Source of the DNA: Bisporella sp. PMI_857
Taxonomy: Eukaryota > Ascomycota > Leotiomycetes > Helotiales > Helotiaceae
Length of the DNA stretch: 64,000 bases
Direction: 5' to 3'
NCBI GenBank assembly: GCA_021307315.1
Contig: JAJSPD010000019.1
Span: 124,001 to 188,000, forward strand
The position numbers and the translations under genes are program-made. Of this stretch, positions 36,928 through 48,321 are shown piece by piece. The notes under the pieces were generated by a model. The model was not told the origin of the DNA. It saw only the letters and a list, made by a program, of their open reading frames with translations, and did no database searches. Position 1 is the stretch's first letter; every line of letters begins with the position of its first letter.

Positions 36928-38082
36928 GAGCTTATGGCTAAGCTTTGTAAGTAAATTAGATCAATGGTTGGAATATAGGGGTTTTTCTTCGTAAGAAGCA
37001 TTACGCTTTTTGAAGGAAAATTCGGCTTGAGAGTAGCGTTTTATATATGCGTTACTACTTATATTAAGCATTGGCATTGTGCACATTAAAGCTTTTGAAG
37101 AATTGTTGGTTGGCTCGAACCTTTTATTGTCGGCAACAATGTATTATCAACCTTTGTTGTGCTTTGTATGTAAATAGAGAACTTGATAAGGATTTTTTGT
37201 CTTACTGTTGAAAATTTAAAAACATAGGAATGGCGCTTGAAAGAAACAAGAATAAAAAACTGGCTACTAAAAAAGGTGACATGATACACTTTACAGAGAA
37301 ATATATTTACAAAACATACATTATTTTAATAGGATGTTTTAAGGATAGTATACTTTTAAACAAAAACAAAAACTTGCACTTTTTAATAGGTAGGACGCCC
37401 AAAAGCATTGTTCCATATATCTATCAACACTTTCTTGCATTAAATCACGTGGTTCCGCGAGTATAGCTCATAAAGGAGAGGATGAGGGCTCTTTGAACTG
37501 AACTCCAAACATTCTGTACTAGATTTTTGACATTAATGAGGCATTTGAGCTTCTGTTTGTCATTTCTTATGACGCATCACATCAGTAGAGAGGCGCTAAT
37601 AGATGATGGAGAAGGAAAGAATACATCTATTTCTAGGACTTATACCACCTTCTATGTTGATATTTCGGAAACGAATGCAGATCGCTGGAGTTACCATCGG
37701 AGACTTGTCATTTCCTTCCCCACAAAGTTGGGGTCGTCCCCATGCTCCCACCATCTTTGCATCTCTTGGCAACAGATATCCGACGCTTGGAACATAAAAT
37801 ATTCTCCATATCCGAGGTCTGTCTAAGCTGCTAACTCTTTTGGCCAACTGCCGAAATATTTCAGATACTAAAGGGTATACATATCACTACTCCGCCGTAC
37901 TCAAGATGCGGGGGATCGCAGAGATGGTGGAGAAAATGGTGGAGCATCCTGACAGGAGGTAGGCGATGCGGAGAGCGATGTCCCACTCCAGTAGCTATAT
38001 AATGGGGGGACTCTGCCAGGTTTTCAGACTATTAGACTTTAGGAAGTGTCCAGATAATCAATTCCGCAAAAAGCAGAAGCAA
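36928..38082. other. AT-rich intergenic region
   Basis: Strongly AT-rich between about 36950 and 37450. Frames of 60-100 codons occur on both strands without motifs. A TATA box (CTATATAAT, about 37994-38002) lies some 80 bp before the start of the next gene and supports that start. Confidence 0.5.
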
Positions 38083-39282
38083 ATGGCCGGTATGGGGATT
38101 AAGGGACGTTTCTCATTACTCAGCAGCTTCTTACTTATTATCAATGCTGTTGGTGCACAGTTCTTCTCGGGATTCTTCAACATCACCGAGTTCCCGAATG
38201 AACAGAAGCAAAATGTTAGCAAGTACCTTTCAGAGGCTCGTAGCGTAGCCGGAGATGACATCTGTAAGCCTTCACATGCTCAACGTGATGACTCGGACTC
38301 TGGAAGGCTTTCCTACATCAAACAGGAATTTTGCTGTAAAATGAACACAACTGATACTAATTTGTGTTGGAAGATCCACATTTCGCGCATAGATGTATCT
38401 TAAATCAGGTTTACCCCGGTCTCTCTGAGCTGGCTCAGTCAAATGCCTTCGTTCGGCCAGCTAAACCTTTTGATCAAGTCATGTAAGTCGCTAAAATAGA
38501 GCTAGAGACCTCAACATCTACGCAAAGAACAGTTCTAATGTTAAACCAGGTTTGTTGGCCAAGCTGCTTGGAGCTCTTGGGCAATTGATACTGGTGCTGG
38601 TCTTGTCCTCTTTGACACCCTCAATAGCCCAGAGGAGGCAGAGAACATCATTATTCCAGGTATAGAATCCTTTGGATATTCCGGCGAGGATATCAAGTAT
38701 GTGGTAATTACGCATGAGCACGGCGACCACTACAATGGCGCAAGGTGGTTGCAGGAGAAATACAATCCCACAGTCCTAGCATCTCAGCCTGCATGGGAAA
38801 CGATGGTTACTAATCCCAAGGGACCCATCAAGAATGAGAATTCGATCACGATTTCGGATGGCCAGCAGTTCAGGGTGGGAAATACGACCTTCAACTTTTA
38901 TATCACCCCTGGTCATACCAATGGCAGCGTCTCTACTATCTTCCCTGTATATGATCATGGCAAGAAACACATTGCTGGGGTTTACGGTGGTCTGGGAATA
39001 CCCAGGTCTACCACAGACCAAACTAAGCAGATCAATTCTCTCTCCCGCTTTGCTCAAATTGCTCAGAAAGCTGGCGTAGACATTTTGCTTGCCAACCATC
39101 AGCTGCAGGATAGGTCAATATATCATTTTGATATCCTTGCACACCGTGAATGTGGGGAGAACGCATGCAATACCTCCAATCCCTTTGTGGTGGGCATCGG
39201 TGCGTATGTGAGGTATCTTAAGGTTCAGGCTCTATGTATAAGAGTTTATGCAGCTCGAATGGGTCTGAGTTTGAGCATTTGA
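38083..39282 (+). CDS. secreted or vesicular metallo-beta-lactamase-fold hydrolase
   Basis: Exons 38083-38263, 38374-38482 and 38550-39282; 340 residues. The 110-bp first intron restores a middle segment HFAHRCILNQVYPGL before ELAQSNAFVRPAKPFDQVM, and the 67-bp second intron joins that to FVGQAAWSSWAIDTG. The zinc-binding motif VITHEHGDHYNGA (HxHxDH) is at about residue 150; a second ligand His is in YITPGHTNGSVS and a later one in LLANHQLQDRS. The N-terminus MAGMGIKGRFSLLSSFLLIINAVGAQF is a signal peptide or anchor. An upstream in-frame ATG at 37966 is less likely because the TATA box lies beyond it. Related fungal proteins are lactonase/beta-lactamase-like; the substrate is unknown. Confidence 0.85.
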
Positions 39283-39519
39283 GCAAGGCTATAATAAGGC
39301 ACAAAACAATACCGATATGTTGCTGAATCATATTATTATGCAAGATAATTCGTCAGAACTATGATGCGCTAAACTATACAACAAACTCCTACTACGCCTG
39401 TGAGTAGGTGAACATTTGAAGTCATCGTTCTATTTCAAGACTAGTGCGAAGCGAATGATGTCTAGGATAATTAAGTCAGACTTAGTCAAGTAAGTTACAC
39501 ATTCTTTGCCAAGCCGTAC

Positions 39520-39976
39520 CTAGTGTGAAATTCCTCGCGAGATTTTCCATTTCTCCCCCGTCTCCGCCTGGATATACTGCTGATTCTTCATATAATCATC
39601 ACCATCATCAACCACAGTCTTCTCGTCATCCTCTTCCTTGCTCTTCATATCCTCTTCTTTCACCTTCATCAGCATACAGCATATCTAAGAACTCCTAACC
39701 TCACTCACCTTGCTCACCATCGTCTTTTGCATCTCCTCCTACACCTCCCACTGGAACCAAGGCAGCAGAGTCCTTCGAGCCGGTTGCTGACTCAGCTCGA
39801 CTGGCCGCAACGATCTTCTTGATTGCATCCTTGGCAGCCTGAGTCTGCTCGTTGCAGATTCTGGATTTGCGGACTGCCTCCATCCCGCGACTTCTTGTTT
39901 CTTCGTGAACGGCTTCGAGCGGCTCCAGACGCTTGATAGGATTTGAAGTAGTCTCGTTGGTGAAGAAGCTTGGCAT
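39520..39976 (-). CDS. small charged protein, function unknown
   Basis: Two exons on the minus strand, 39976-39709 and 39656-39520; 134 residues. The 52-bp intron (GTGAGT...AAAG) keeps frame into EEDMKSKEEDDEKTVVDD and an end (KNQQYIQAETGEKWKISRG) that looks conserved. The N-terminal 60 residues (IKRLEPLEAVHEETRSRGM, QAAKDAIKKIVAASRA) are predicted helical; the middle is Gly/Ala/Asp-rich and disordered. No signal peptide or membrane segment. I do not recognise the family. Confidence 0.55.
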
Positions 39977-41391
39977 GACGTGAGATTGGCTAGATTGTTA
40001 GAAGTTTTTTAAGGGTCCAATGAGGCTGTGATGTGTTAGTGGGTGAATGAATATATGGAAGCGTACGCCTCTTGGTGTGGTGTTGCCACCAAGTAGTTCG
40101 TTATTTCGAAATTGGACTTACTGAGTTCAAGCCCATTGTTAACAGCAACAAGAGGACTGCGCATTGTGTTTGCTTGTTGGAGGAGCAAGAATACCTGCTT
40201 GTTGCTTCATGATAGGATTAGAACGTTCTGTCGAGGTTGGAAAGGCATGAGAGCTGGCTGCAACTCAGTTTAGGTTGTAAAAGCTTGGAACGGTTCCGTT
40301 GCTTGTTCCTTTGTTGACAAGCACAAACATCTGGTTAAGTAACACCACCTGTCCGATCACTCTTGTCTATTTGGTCCATCTTATGCGTGCATTTTCTTTG
40401 TGGATGGACTCAGACGAAACTGTTGTTGCATGAATTGAGAAATATCAAGTGCTTTGACAAAAAGATCTGATAGACCAATGGCAACAAGTTAGGAAATATT
40501 ATAACCATTCTCTTCTAACAGGGAAGGAAACTTCTTCTTTGCACCTCTGCAAGCAAAATATGCAATGAAAAAAAATAATGAGCGCCGGATCATTTATGAA
40601 ACGACGGTGAAGTTTAACAAAAAGTAATATGTTGTACCACGAGTAACCTCAGGCACAATCAAAGAGATCCCAAGGGAGATCAATGAGAAGGGTTCCAAAA
40701 ATTATGGCGACACAAGCACGTATATTAGGCAAGCCCAATATATACACAAGATCGATGTTTACCTAAGGAGGATCAGCTTCATGTAAACGTAAATACTGAA
40801 CACAGCATGAATGGACCATGGCTTACACTCCTTCTACTTAGTGTATATACTATCGAAATATATCCTCAGTGCTGAGTCCTAGATTTGAGTCAGCAGAATG
40901 ATTGATATTATGGAAGAGATATATGATATAGTAACTTCTAATTTATCGCCTCTCCACAGGCAATTGGAGGTCAACCATGTACCCTTCCACTAAGGTCCTC
41001 ACCCCGTACACCTATCTGTCATGCACCTATCCACTCAAACCTAGTTCCTGTACACAGTCAGCAAACGTGACAGGGCTTTACTTTAACCTCAAGACATGAG
41101 ATATCACACCCCTTTTCTTCGCCAAGAACCACGTCCCCTATATAGCAGTAAATGGCGGGCCGATTTAGCGGTTTTTTGGTGGTTGTTTTTGATACCACGA
41201 GAGAGGAATAGACCAATGACCAGCTGGCTGCCTCCTACCCAAGGGCCTTTTTTAGGTTTTTTTTGGTGACCGGAGGTCTTTGGTATGAACGAAAGGAAAT
41301 ATGTAAATGCCAAATATGTAGATTGAGGAGGCTTAGATGTCGAGAGAATGAAGAGAAGGCAGGGAGGAGAGCGGAGGCACATATAGCTAGA
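39977..41391. other. intergenic, no gene recognised
   Basis: About 1.4 kb between two minus-strand genes. The 300 bp next to 39976 are presumably that gene's promoter. The 41104-41382 minus-strand frame lacks motifs. Confidence 0.45.
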
Positions 41392-42654
41392 TCATCTTGT
41401 TGGCATTCTCAGAGCCTCTGCCAGGTATTCAGCTTCGAGTTCTTCCTCGATTTCACACTCCCTCAGCAGATCCTTGGTTTTTCCGTGTTTCGTTGCGAAC
41501 CTTTTCGTCTGGTCACGTTTGTCTAGTATAGTAACTCGATTGTCGATTATGCCTAATCTGCCTCTGCGCGTAGGTAGGTAGTAGCCATAAGGAGAAGTAC
41601 GCAACATAACCATCTTCCCGTCTGAATTCCTACGAAAGCTCTTCTTAGACGGGAACCCGTGATTTCCTCCCTTAAAAACGTGTCCTTTCGGCAGCTCAGC
41701 TAGCGTACGACCCTTAGGGTCTGGAAGGTACCGCTCGTATCTGAATACCTCGGTAGGCATGTAGATTGAATGGGCAAACTTAACGCGAACGGTCTTCGTC
41801 GAACAGGAGGAAGAATTCTTGAGACATGATTTCAGCCGAGGGGTTGGTTGAGCCTGGCGTGGAGCTTCCATCTCCCTTTCCATTTGCTTGATATATCGCT
41901 GAACGACTTTAACTTTGGTGGTGACCTCGTCCTCTGGAAAGTGAACCGCACGTTTTAGCCTAGGTTTAGTGAGTTCTGCGCTAACGGGAGAGGCGAGAGT
42001 AAGTGGAATAGCAACGGGAACGACAACGCTGACAGCATTTGTTGGAACGACAGAAGGTATGGGAGCAGGCTGCCTGGCACGTTTTGGCCGTTTCCTTGAA
42101 CGTTTGCTTGTTGTGGCACCCGTTGCGCGAGGGGTGAGACGGGGATGGGGATGTGAGGGAACCACGAGAACCGGAGCAGTCTCAACAACAGGATCCACAA
42201 GAGTGACTCTTGAGGAAGCCTTCCGAACGGATTGTAGTTGCTGCTGACGAGATTCTTGTCGAAGTCGAAGTGGTGGTGGTGATCCAAACTCGAGACACCT
42301 GGGAATCGCAACCTCGATCTTGGGAGAAAGTGTCGAATGCGGAGAGAGCGCTGATGATGGAAGGCTTGGAGGAGAAATTGGTGACTCTGGTTTCCCTTCG
42401 GCTTGCTGGAGACTGTTGCATGGAGAAATAGGAGGGAGGTTGGTCGAATTCCAGGAAATTGAATTGCAGTTAAGGTAAGCGCCGGCAACTAGAATGGTGA
42501 TTATGGCCAAGGGGATGAGTATAGACATGACGCTGCCGACGATGCTTAGCTCTGTCGGTGCGCTGGCGATGTCAACAGTTGGTGCACGATGGGGATGGTC
42601 AATTCCCAAAGAAGTGAAAGAAAAGAGCTCAGTGAATAGTGAAAACAAAGACAT
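41392..42654 (-). CDS. single-pass membrane protein with disordered basic region, function unknown
   Basis: Intronless, 420 residues, starting at the ATG at 42652-42654 (MSLFSLFTELFSF); the frame stays open upstream but without an ATG. Residues about 35-58 form one strong hydrophobic segment (IVGSVMSILIPLAIITILVA). After it comes a Pro/Ser-rich stretch with a basic cluster (SKRSRKRPKRARQ). The C-terminal third looks folded and contains LKSCLKNSSSCSTKTVRVKF, then VFRYERYLPDPKG and an acidic EIEEELEAEYLAEAL end. The KTVRVKF segment fits the RVxF type of PP1-docking motif, which is common by chance. The family is not recognised. Predicted topology: short luminal or extracellular N-terminus, long cytosolic tail (inference). 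Confidence 0.6.
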   Translation of the reverse strand: MSLFSLFTELFSFTSLGIDHPHRAPTVDIASAPTELSIVGSVMSILIPLAIITILVAGAYLNCNSISWNSTNLPPISPCNSLQQAEGKPESPISPPSLPSSALSPHSTLSPKIEVAIPRCLEFGSPPPLRLRQESRQQQLQSVRKASSRVTLVDPVVETAPVLVVPSHPHPRLTPRATGATTSKRSRKRPKRARQPAPIPSVVPTNAVSVVVPVAIPLTLASPVSAELTKPRLKRAVHFPEDEVTTKVKVVQRYIKQMEREMEAPRQAQPTPRLKSCLKNSSSCSTKTVRVKFAHSIYMPTEVFRYERYLPDPKGRTLAELPKGHVFKGGNHGFPSKKSFRRNSDGKMVMLRTSPYGYYLPTRRGRLGIIDNRVTILDKRDQTKRFATKHGKTKDLLRECEIEEELEAEYLAEALRMPTR

Positions 42655-44365
42655 TTCAGATTGCTTTGAATACGTATGTAGAAAATAAGGTGTGCTCTGT
42701 GTAAATGTATTTCTGATGGAGGGGAACAAGAAAAAGAAAGGGAAAAAGCCCTCAACAATACATTGTGTCAAAATTTTAGCGCACCAAATACTACCTCACC
42801 GCCCGCATATATGGAAGGAGCCCTTTTTTTAATCTGTTTTACACGGGGCTGGATTTGCCCAGGCAGCCTTACGAAATAAATCCAAGATTTCTAAAAGGAC
42901 GTCTTTGTCCTTACAAACCACTGAGAGTAACCAGGGCTCGATACCTTTCATGCACCACTGAGGGCTGAGATTTTGGGTTGCCAGTCTTATTATTCATATA
43001 TTTGAGAAGCTTGGATTAGGAACCTCAACACATGGTAGCAACTAGGTGATGTTAGGCATTTAGCTTCTCAAACATAAATTGTATAGTCACTTACATCCCC
43101 GAGCTAGACAAGAAGACAAGACAGTATTACATCTCGAAAGATGCATATCTAGAGGTGCCAATCAATTTGAGCTGCAAGCAGGCACATTAAAATTATGGCT
43201 TCAATGCAACAAGTTACTGGACAATGCCAAGTTCCCCGGGACCACAGCTTCGAGGATTGAAGATAGAAGAAAATCAACTTTGCTCTAAATGAAGTCTTGT
43301 ACTTGAAGCAAAGCAACGTAGTCTACCGTGTAATAACATCCTACCTTTGAGACGCAAAGCGTGCAGGGTAGACTGAAGAGGTGTTACTGCCTGCTCAGTT
43401 ATTCAGCCTCAACTCATGTTCATGATACATCTGCTGTTCATATTTATGACATAGGGTTTGACGACTATGGTTTCCTTCAGCAGATCCTTTTACAGATTTC
43501 GGAAACGATCGATCAAGGGTAATAACCCAGCAAGTCATGAGCTCAATAAGCCTCAAGTTAGCGTTATGCTCGAGTTGTGAACATACCGAAATTCAGATTC
43601 TTTCCTTTTAATGGCCCGGGCTCACAACTCATACAATAAAGCTATATCCCAGAAGAGCTCCCTACCTCGATTCTCATGTCGCTCTTACCACTCTCCGAAG
43701 GTGATAGGCACAACGTGTCTGTTTTCGCCAAGTGCCACAAGCTGAACCCTGGGAATGGATTGTGGAAGAAGTGATCATGCGGTTTCTTGAAGTTGTGAGC
43801 AGCTATCCAGGTACCTACGAGGATTGCAACCGCATTCTTCGGAGGTGCTCGAAGTTGTAGTATACCAAATACGAAATCTCGAATGGACACAAGTATCGTT
43901 AGAGTCAGGACTTGGCGATAGAAGCAAAGGAGGGCCATCTCGCTAGAGGTTCAGGGGGGCTTGGCATTTCACATCGTCATCAAAATTTCAGAATACATTG
44001 CTTGATTGCCTTCTCAGAAGCTTTAAACGGCTGGTTAAGGTTAGAAGAGACACAAACTCTCACATCATATTTCCAAGGATAAGTTTCCATGATGTGAGAA
44101 ACGAAATCACGTGCATCTGCCAATTCATGTCGCGCCTAAGCATCAGAAAAGAAGGATATCCTCCATGGATAAGTTCCTTGATAGGATTTGGAAGACACTC
44201 TCTGCATATCTTTCAGTCATGAAAGTTTCTGGAAGTTCAGGAGAAGCTCGATGTTCTGCTGAGATTACAGTGGAGGGTCGCGCTAGCGCCAAGTGGCCGC
44301 TTCCACTTTACGCGTCTCCTGTCGCGTCAACTTCACCAAATCAACAAATCTTCAGCACAATTACA
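42655..44365. other. intergenic, no gene recognised
   Basis: About 1.7 kb with only weak, motif-free frames (for example 43642-43938 on the minus strand). The segment before 44366 is the thymidylate synthase promoter; no MluI-type cell-cycle box ACGCGT cluster is evident beyond one ACGCGTCTC at about 44310. Confidence 0.45.
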
Positions 44366-45439
44366 ATGGCACCCTCAATAGCAGAAACTGATCCTTTGGC
44401 CAGTATCATATCAAAGACGGTAACGATTGAGGCTCCTGCTGTCGTCAAAGATGTCAACCATGAGGAGCACCAGTATCTCGACCTCATCCGTGAGATTCTC
44501 GAAACTGGAGAGCATCGGCCAGATAGGTATGCATGGCGAAAGCCATTGTAACATTGGTTAACATAATATAGAACTGGAACCGGCACTCGGTCAATCTTCG
44601 CTCCACGCCCTCTCAAATTCTCCCTCTCTGCTCCTGATGGAACAGCCATATTACCCCTCCTTACTACAAAACGTGTTGCCTGGAAATGGGTGATCGAGGA
44701 GCTTCTATGGTTCGTCAAAGGCTCGACCTCCTCTTTGGAGCTGAGTAAGAAAGGAATCACGATTTGGGATGGCAATGGATCTCGAGAGTTCCTAGATAAA
44801 TGTGATTTTGGGCCGGACGAACCTAATGAACCACGGGAGGTTGGCGATTTGGGTCCTGTTTATGGATTTCAATGGCGACATTTTGGTGCTCAATACCAAG
44901 GACCTCGTGCTGACTACACCGGAGAAAATAAAGGAGTCGACCAGCTTGAGGAAATCATACACAAACTGAAGAACAACCCTTATGATCGCCGGATCATACT
45001 CAGTGCCTGGAATGTAAAGGACCTTAGACGGATGGCTTTACCTCCCTGCCATATGTTCGCCCAATTCTATGTATCATTTCCAAAGAGCGAAGATGGGCAA
45101 AAGCCCCGTGGAAAACTCCATTGCCAACTTTACCAGAGAAGTTGTGACATGGGCCTTGGTGTACCTTTCAATATTGCCAGTTATGCTATACTAACACATA
45201 TGCTGGCACATGTCTGCGATTTGTCGCCTGGTACTTTTACTCATACCATGGGAGATGCTCACGTGTATCTTGATCATATTGAGGCGCTGGAGACTCAATT
45301 AATACGACAGCCTAGACCTTTTCCAAAACTGGAGATCTTAAGAGAAAAAGGAGGTAGTATTGATGGTTGGGAGCTGAAAGATTTTGCAATCAAGGGCTAC
45401 ACTCCTGACAAGGCTATTGCAATGAAGATGTCTGTTTGA
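44366..45439 (+). CDS. CDC21: thymidylate synthase
   Basis: Converts dUMP to dTMP with methylene-tetrahydrofolate. Exons 44366-44526 and 44572-45439; 342 residues. The 45-bp intron restores [20 protein letters not shown]. Folate and dUMP sites are visible: [34 protein letters not shown], the catalytic cysteine in [11 protein letters not shown], and [18 protein letters not shown] followed by [13 protein letters not shown]. The N-terminal 35 residues before the core are the variable extension usual in fungi. ACGCGT lies about 55 bp upstream of the start, matching the MCB core used at G1/S in yeasts; whether it acts here is unknown. Confidence 0.96.
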
Positions 45440-45814
45440 TTAACGATAGACGACTAGATTATGGGGATACCATGTGGGCCTACTTGAGAATCAATGTAAA
45501 GCGTTTAATAGCTTCCATTCCGTCCACTCCGAGGGTCCTTGGTTAAGCCCTTTTCCGGACATTGGCAAGTAGCAACCCGCATAGACTTCACCGAAATTTA
45601 GTTGTCGGTTTTTTGTTCGCTCTGCGTGGAATTAGCGCTATTGACTGAGTGGTTACCTTGAACTTTTAGGCGCCTGGCTTCTGTGCCACCAACCGACATG
45701 AAGATGGCCTTGCTGGAGGCCAGGTCAAAAACCTCGACCTATATAGCAATAACTCTTATGTCCGTTCTTTCTTTTCAGCCGGATCTTGTACTGGATACAT
45801 TCAAATAATGTGCT
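45440..45814. other. intergenic between thymidylate synthase and the HET gene
   Basis: Short spacer with the promoter of the HET gene (CCTATATAGC near 45739 is a possible TATA element). Nothing else seen. Confidence 0.45.
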
Positions 45815-47907
45815 ATGTCTGTCACCAAAGATTTTGACATCCTATGCTCAGCTTGTGAAACTATCTTTGATGAGACCGCATTATGCCTGATATTAGCGCC
45901 TGAGCCAGACTTTTTGTCAATATCTCCTTATTCTCGAGAATCGATAGAAGAAAGCCCTTCTGAGCAGCCACATTTAACTTTGAGATCTTTAGTTGCTTCC
46001 GTGGAGGAAGGATGTCATCTATGCAGCTTAATTCTCGGGTCTCTGAAATGTCCTCCTTGCAGAGATAATAAAATAGAATGTGAAAAGATATCAGAAGCCG
46101 TTTCTTCAGCGGGGATTACACAGTTGATCACCCATGTTGAACGACATCGTTTGCATATATGGGGCAAACTTCCGTATCAAGGGCATTATTTGGATGGGGT
46201 TCTTGAGCTGTCTCCTGCGGTAAGATTTCAAAATCATATGTGTCAGGGTAGAGCATCAATTAAATACCACAGAGCACTCGTGATATGTATAATCTCATTA
46301 GGGGCCGTTTGAGCCGGCCGGAGACCTTCCCAGAACCCTATTTGGCTGAAATTTTTAGATGGACAGAGTCGTGCATAGGGAATCATGAGGCATGCTCAAA
46401 CCATTCGAAGTATACTTCAGCACACAGACGCCTTCCGACTAGAATCTTGGACGTTGGCAGCAATCATAATGAGCAGTTCATACGATTGCGAACAACCGAG
46501 AGCATGGACATAGATATCCCTTACGTAACCCTAAGTCATCGCTGGGGAGGAAAAACCATCAAATCATTATCAGCAAGCACGCTCTTAGACTTTAAAAGGT
46601 CAATAAGTCTTTCTTCGCTACCGCGAACATTCCGCGATGCCGTACAAGTGGTTCGCTATTGCGGATACCGCTATCTGTGGATCGACTCCCTGTGCATATT
46701 TCAATCCGGTGAAGGCCGAGAAGAGGATTGGGAACGCGAGTCCGCGCTCATGGGTGGAGTCTACTCGCACGCAATACTGAACATTTCGGCCACTGCGGCA
46801 GCAGATGGCGACGGCGGGCTTTTCCACCGCAACGACTCTCGCAAGACTCAGCCATGCACGATCATCGGTCGTCTTGACGACGGACGAACATATCCATTAA
46901 TTTGCCACCCGCCTAGGATCTGGGAAACTAACATGCAGCAGGCTCCAATCAGCAAACGGGGCTGGGTCCTCCAAGAACGAATCCTGAGCCCGCGCATCTT
47001 GCATATGGCGGCTGGCCAGATGTTCTGGGAATGCTGCCAGGAACGAGCGGCGGAGTTCCTGCCGAGCTGTAGCGTCGATAGCAAGGGTAAGAATCTGAAG
47101 TCCTGGCCTGCGGCCTCGAAGAATAGTGAAGAGGATGATGAGAGGAACCATCAAGTGTGGTGGGAGATTGTTCAGACGTATAGCAGTTGTGACTTGACGA
47201 ACCCGATGGATAAACTACCTGCGATATCAGGTCTGGCGAGAAGGACGTGTCGACAGCTGCGGTTTGAGGACAAAGAGTATCTTGCCGGATTATTCGCGCC
47301 GGACTTACCTGGCGCGCTGCTATGGCGTTCAAACCGTTGGCTGGGGGAGAAACATGTTCGAGTGCCTGCGCGCGCTCCGTCTTGGTCTTGGGCGTCTGTT
47401 GACGGGCCCGTTGAATTCCCAGCTGAGTATCTTCGGATCAAAGAACTTAAGAAGAACAGGACGCATGCTCGGTTCCTGGGCGGTGAGGTGGCGATGGGGA
47501 ATGATCCCTTTGGTAGGGTCGCTGGAGGGCACATCAGGCTGCAAGCGCCCATCATACCCTTCAAGGTCGAGGAGGATACGTCCCGCGTCTCGGACGTGGT
47601 AAGGATGTATGAAGGCACCGTGTGGGACGCTACTGGCTCAGCTCCCACGTCGGGCTCCATCGGGTTCTTGCTGGTATTTTCGTGGCTGCAGGTCGGCGAG
47701 GAGCATAGCTTCTTTGGTGATGTGGGGGCCGGTTTGGTGATTCAGCGTACGGGGCACAAGGGACAGTTTCGACGGCTAGGCATGTTTCGAAACAATTTTT
47801 GGAACTTGGAGACCTGGCTGGGCAGGATGTATAAACGGGAGGAGGTGGAGGAGGAGTGGCATGGAGGATTTGAGGAAGGAAAGGGGTTTGTGGTCGAGAT
47901 TGTTTGA
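45815..47907 (+). CDS. HET-domain (heterokaryon incompatibility) protein
   Basis: Exons 45815-46219 and 46273-47907; 679 residues. The acceptor at 46272 was chosen over one at 46301 because it keeps the frame. The N-terminal 150 residues contain Cys motifs typical of fungal HET proteins (CSACETIF, GCHLCSLIL, CPPCRDNKIEC). The HET domain follows: IPYVTLSHRWGG, SLPRTFRDAVQVVRYCGYRYLWIDSLCI, then DWERESALMGGVYSHAILNISATAA, GWVLQERILSPRILHM and WECCQERAAEFLPS. The family triggers cell death on mixing of unlike cells in some species, but most members are uncharacterised. The nearby STAND-type pseudogene at 33-35 kb is of a similar functional kind. No frame break. Confidence 0.93.
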
Positions 47908-48321
47908 GTTTCGTAGCTTCGTTTGCCTCTGGCTTTAAATGGGATTTCCAGATGGAATTAGACATTCTCGGAACGAATTTAAAGATGACATAATTAGAAG
48001 TGTGGCTAATAGGGAGTTATCCACTGGGAAGAGAAGAGGAGATGGGTCTAAGCATAGCTGTTTCAAATTTCGAACGTAATATATGTCTATCCTTTTGCAA
48101 CACCCTTCGCAAATGGCCTATAAGTCTCTTTCTATTTTCTTTTCTGTCCAAGCGAAGATATATCACCAACCAAATGCAATTTTCAATCAAGAGTGCTATA
48201 TATATATATGCCCGTATAAACGGGTACATCAACTCAAGGGTATCACTAAGTCCGAACCCAAAGAAAAGAATTGCTTCGTTCTGAACTCTAGATGAAAGGC
48301 TTCAGGCGGATCTTTTGTCTT
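47908..48321. other. intergenic between convergent HET and CHO2 genes
   Basis: AT-rich 3' flanks including a TATATATATA run near 48200. No gene. Confidence 0.45.

Noticed and set aside
41955..42488. 177-codon minus-strand frame and long plus-strand frames inside 41.9-42.5 kb
   Set aside because: Shadows of the 420-residue gene; composition bias of its Pro/Ser-rich region keeps other frames open.
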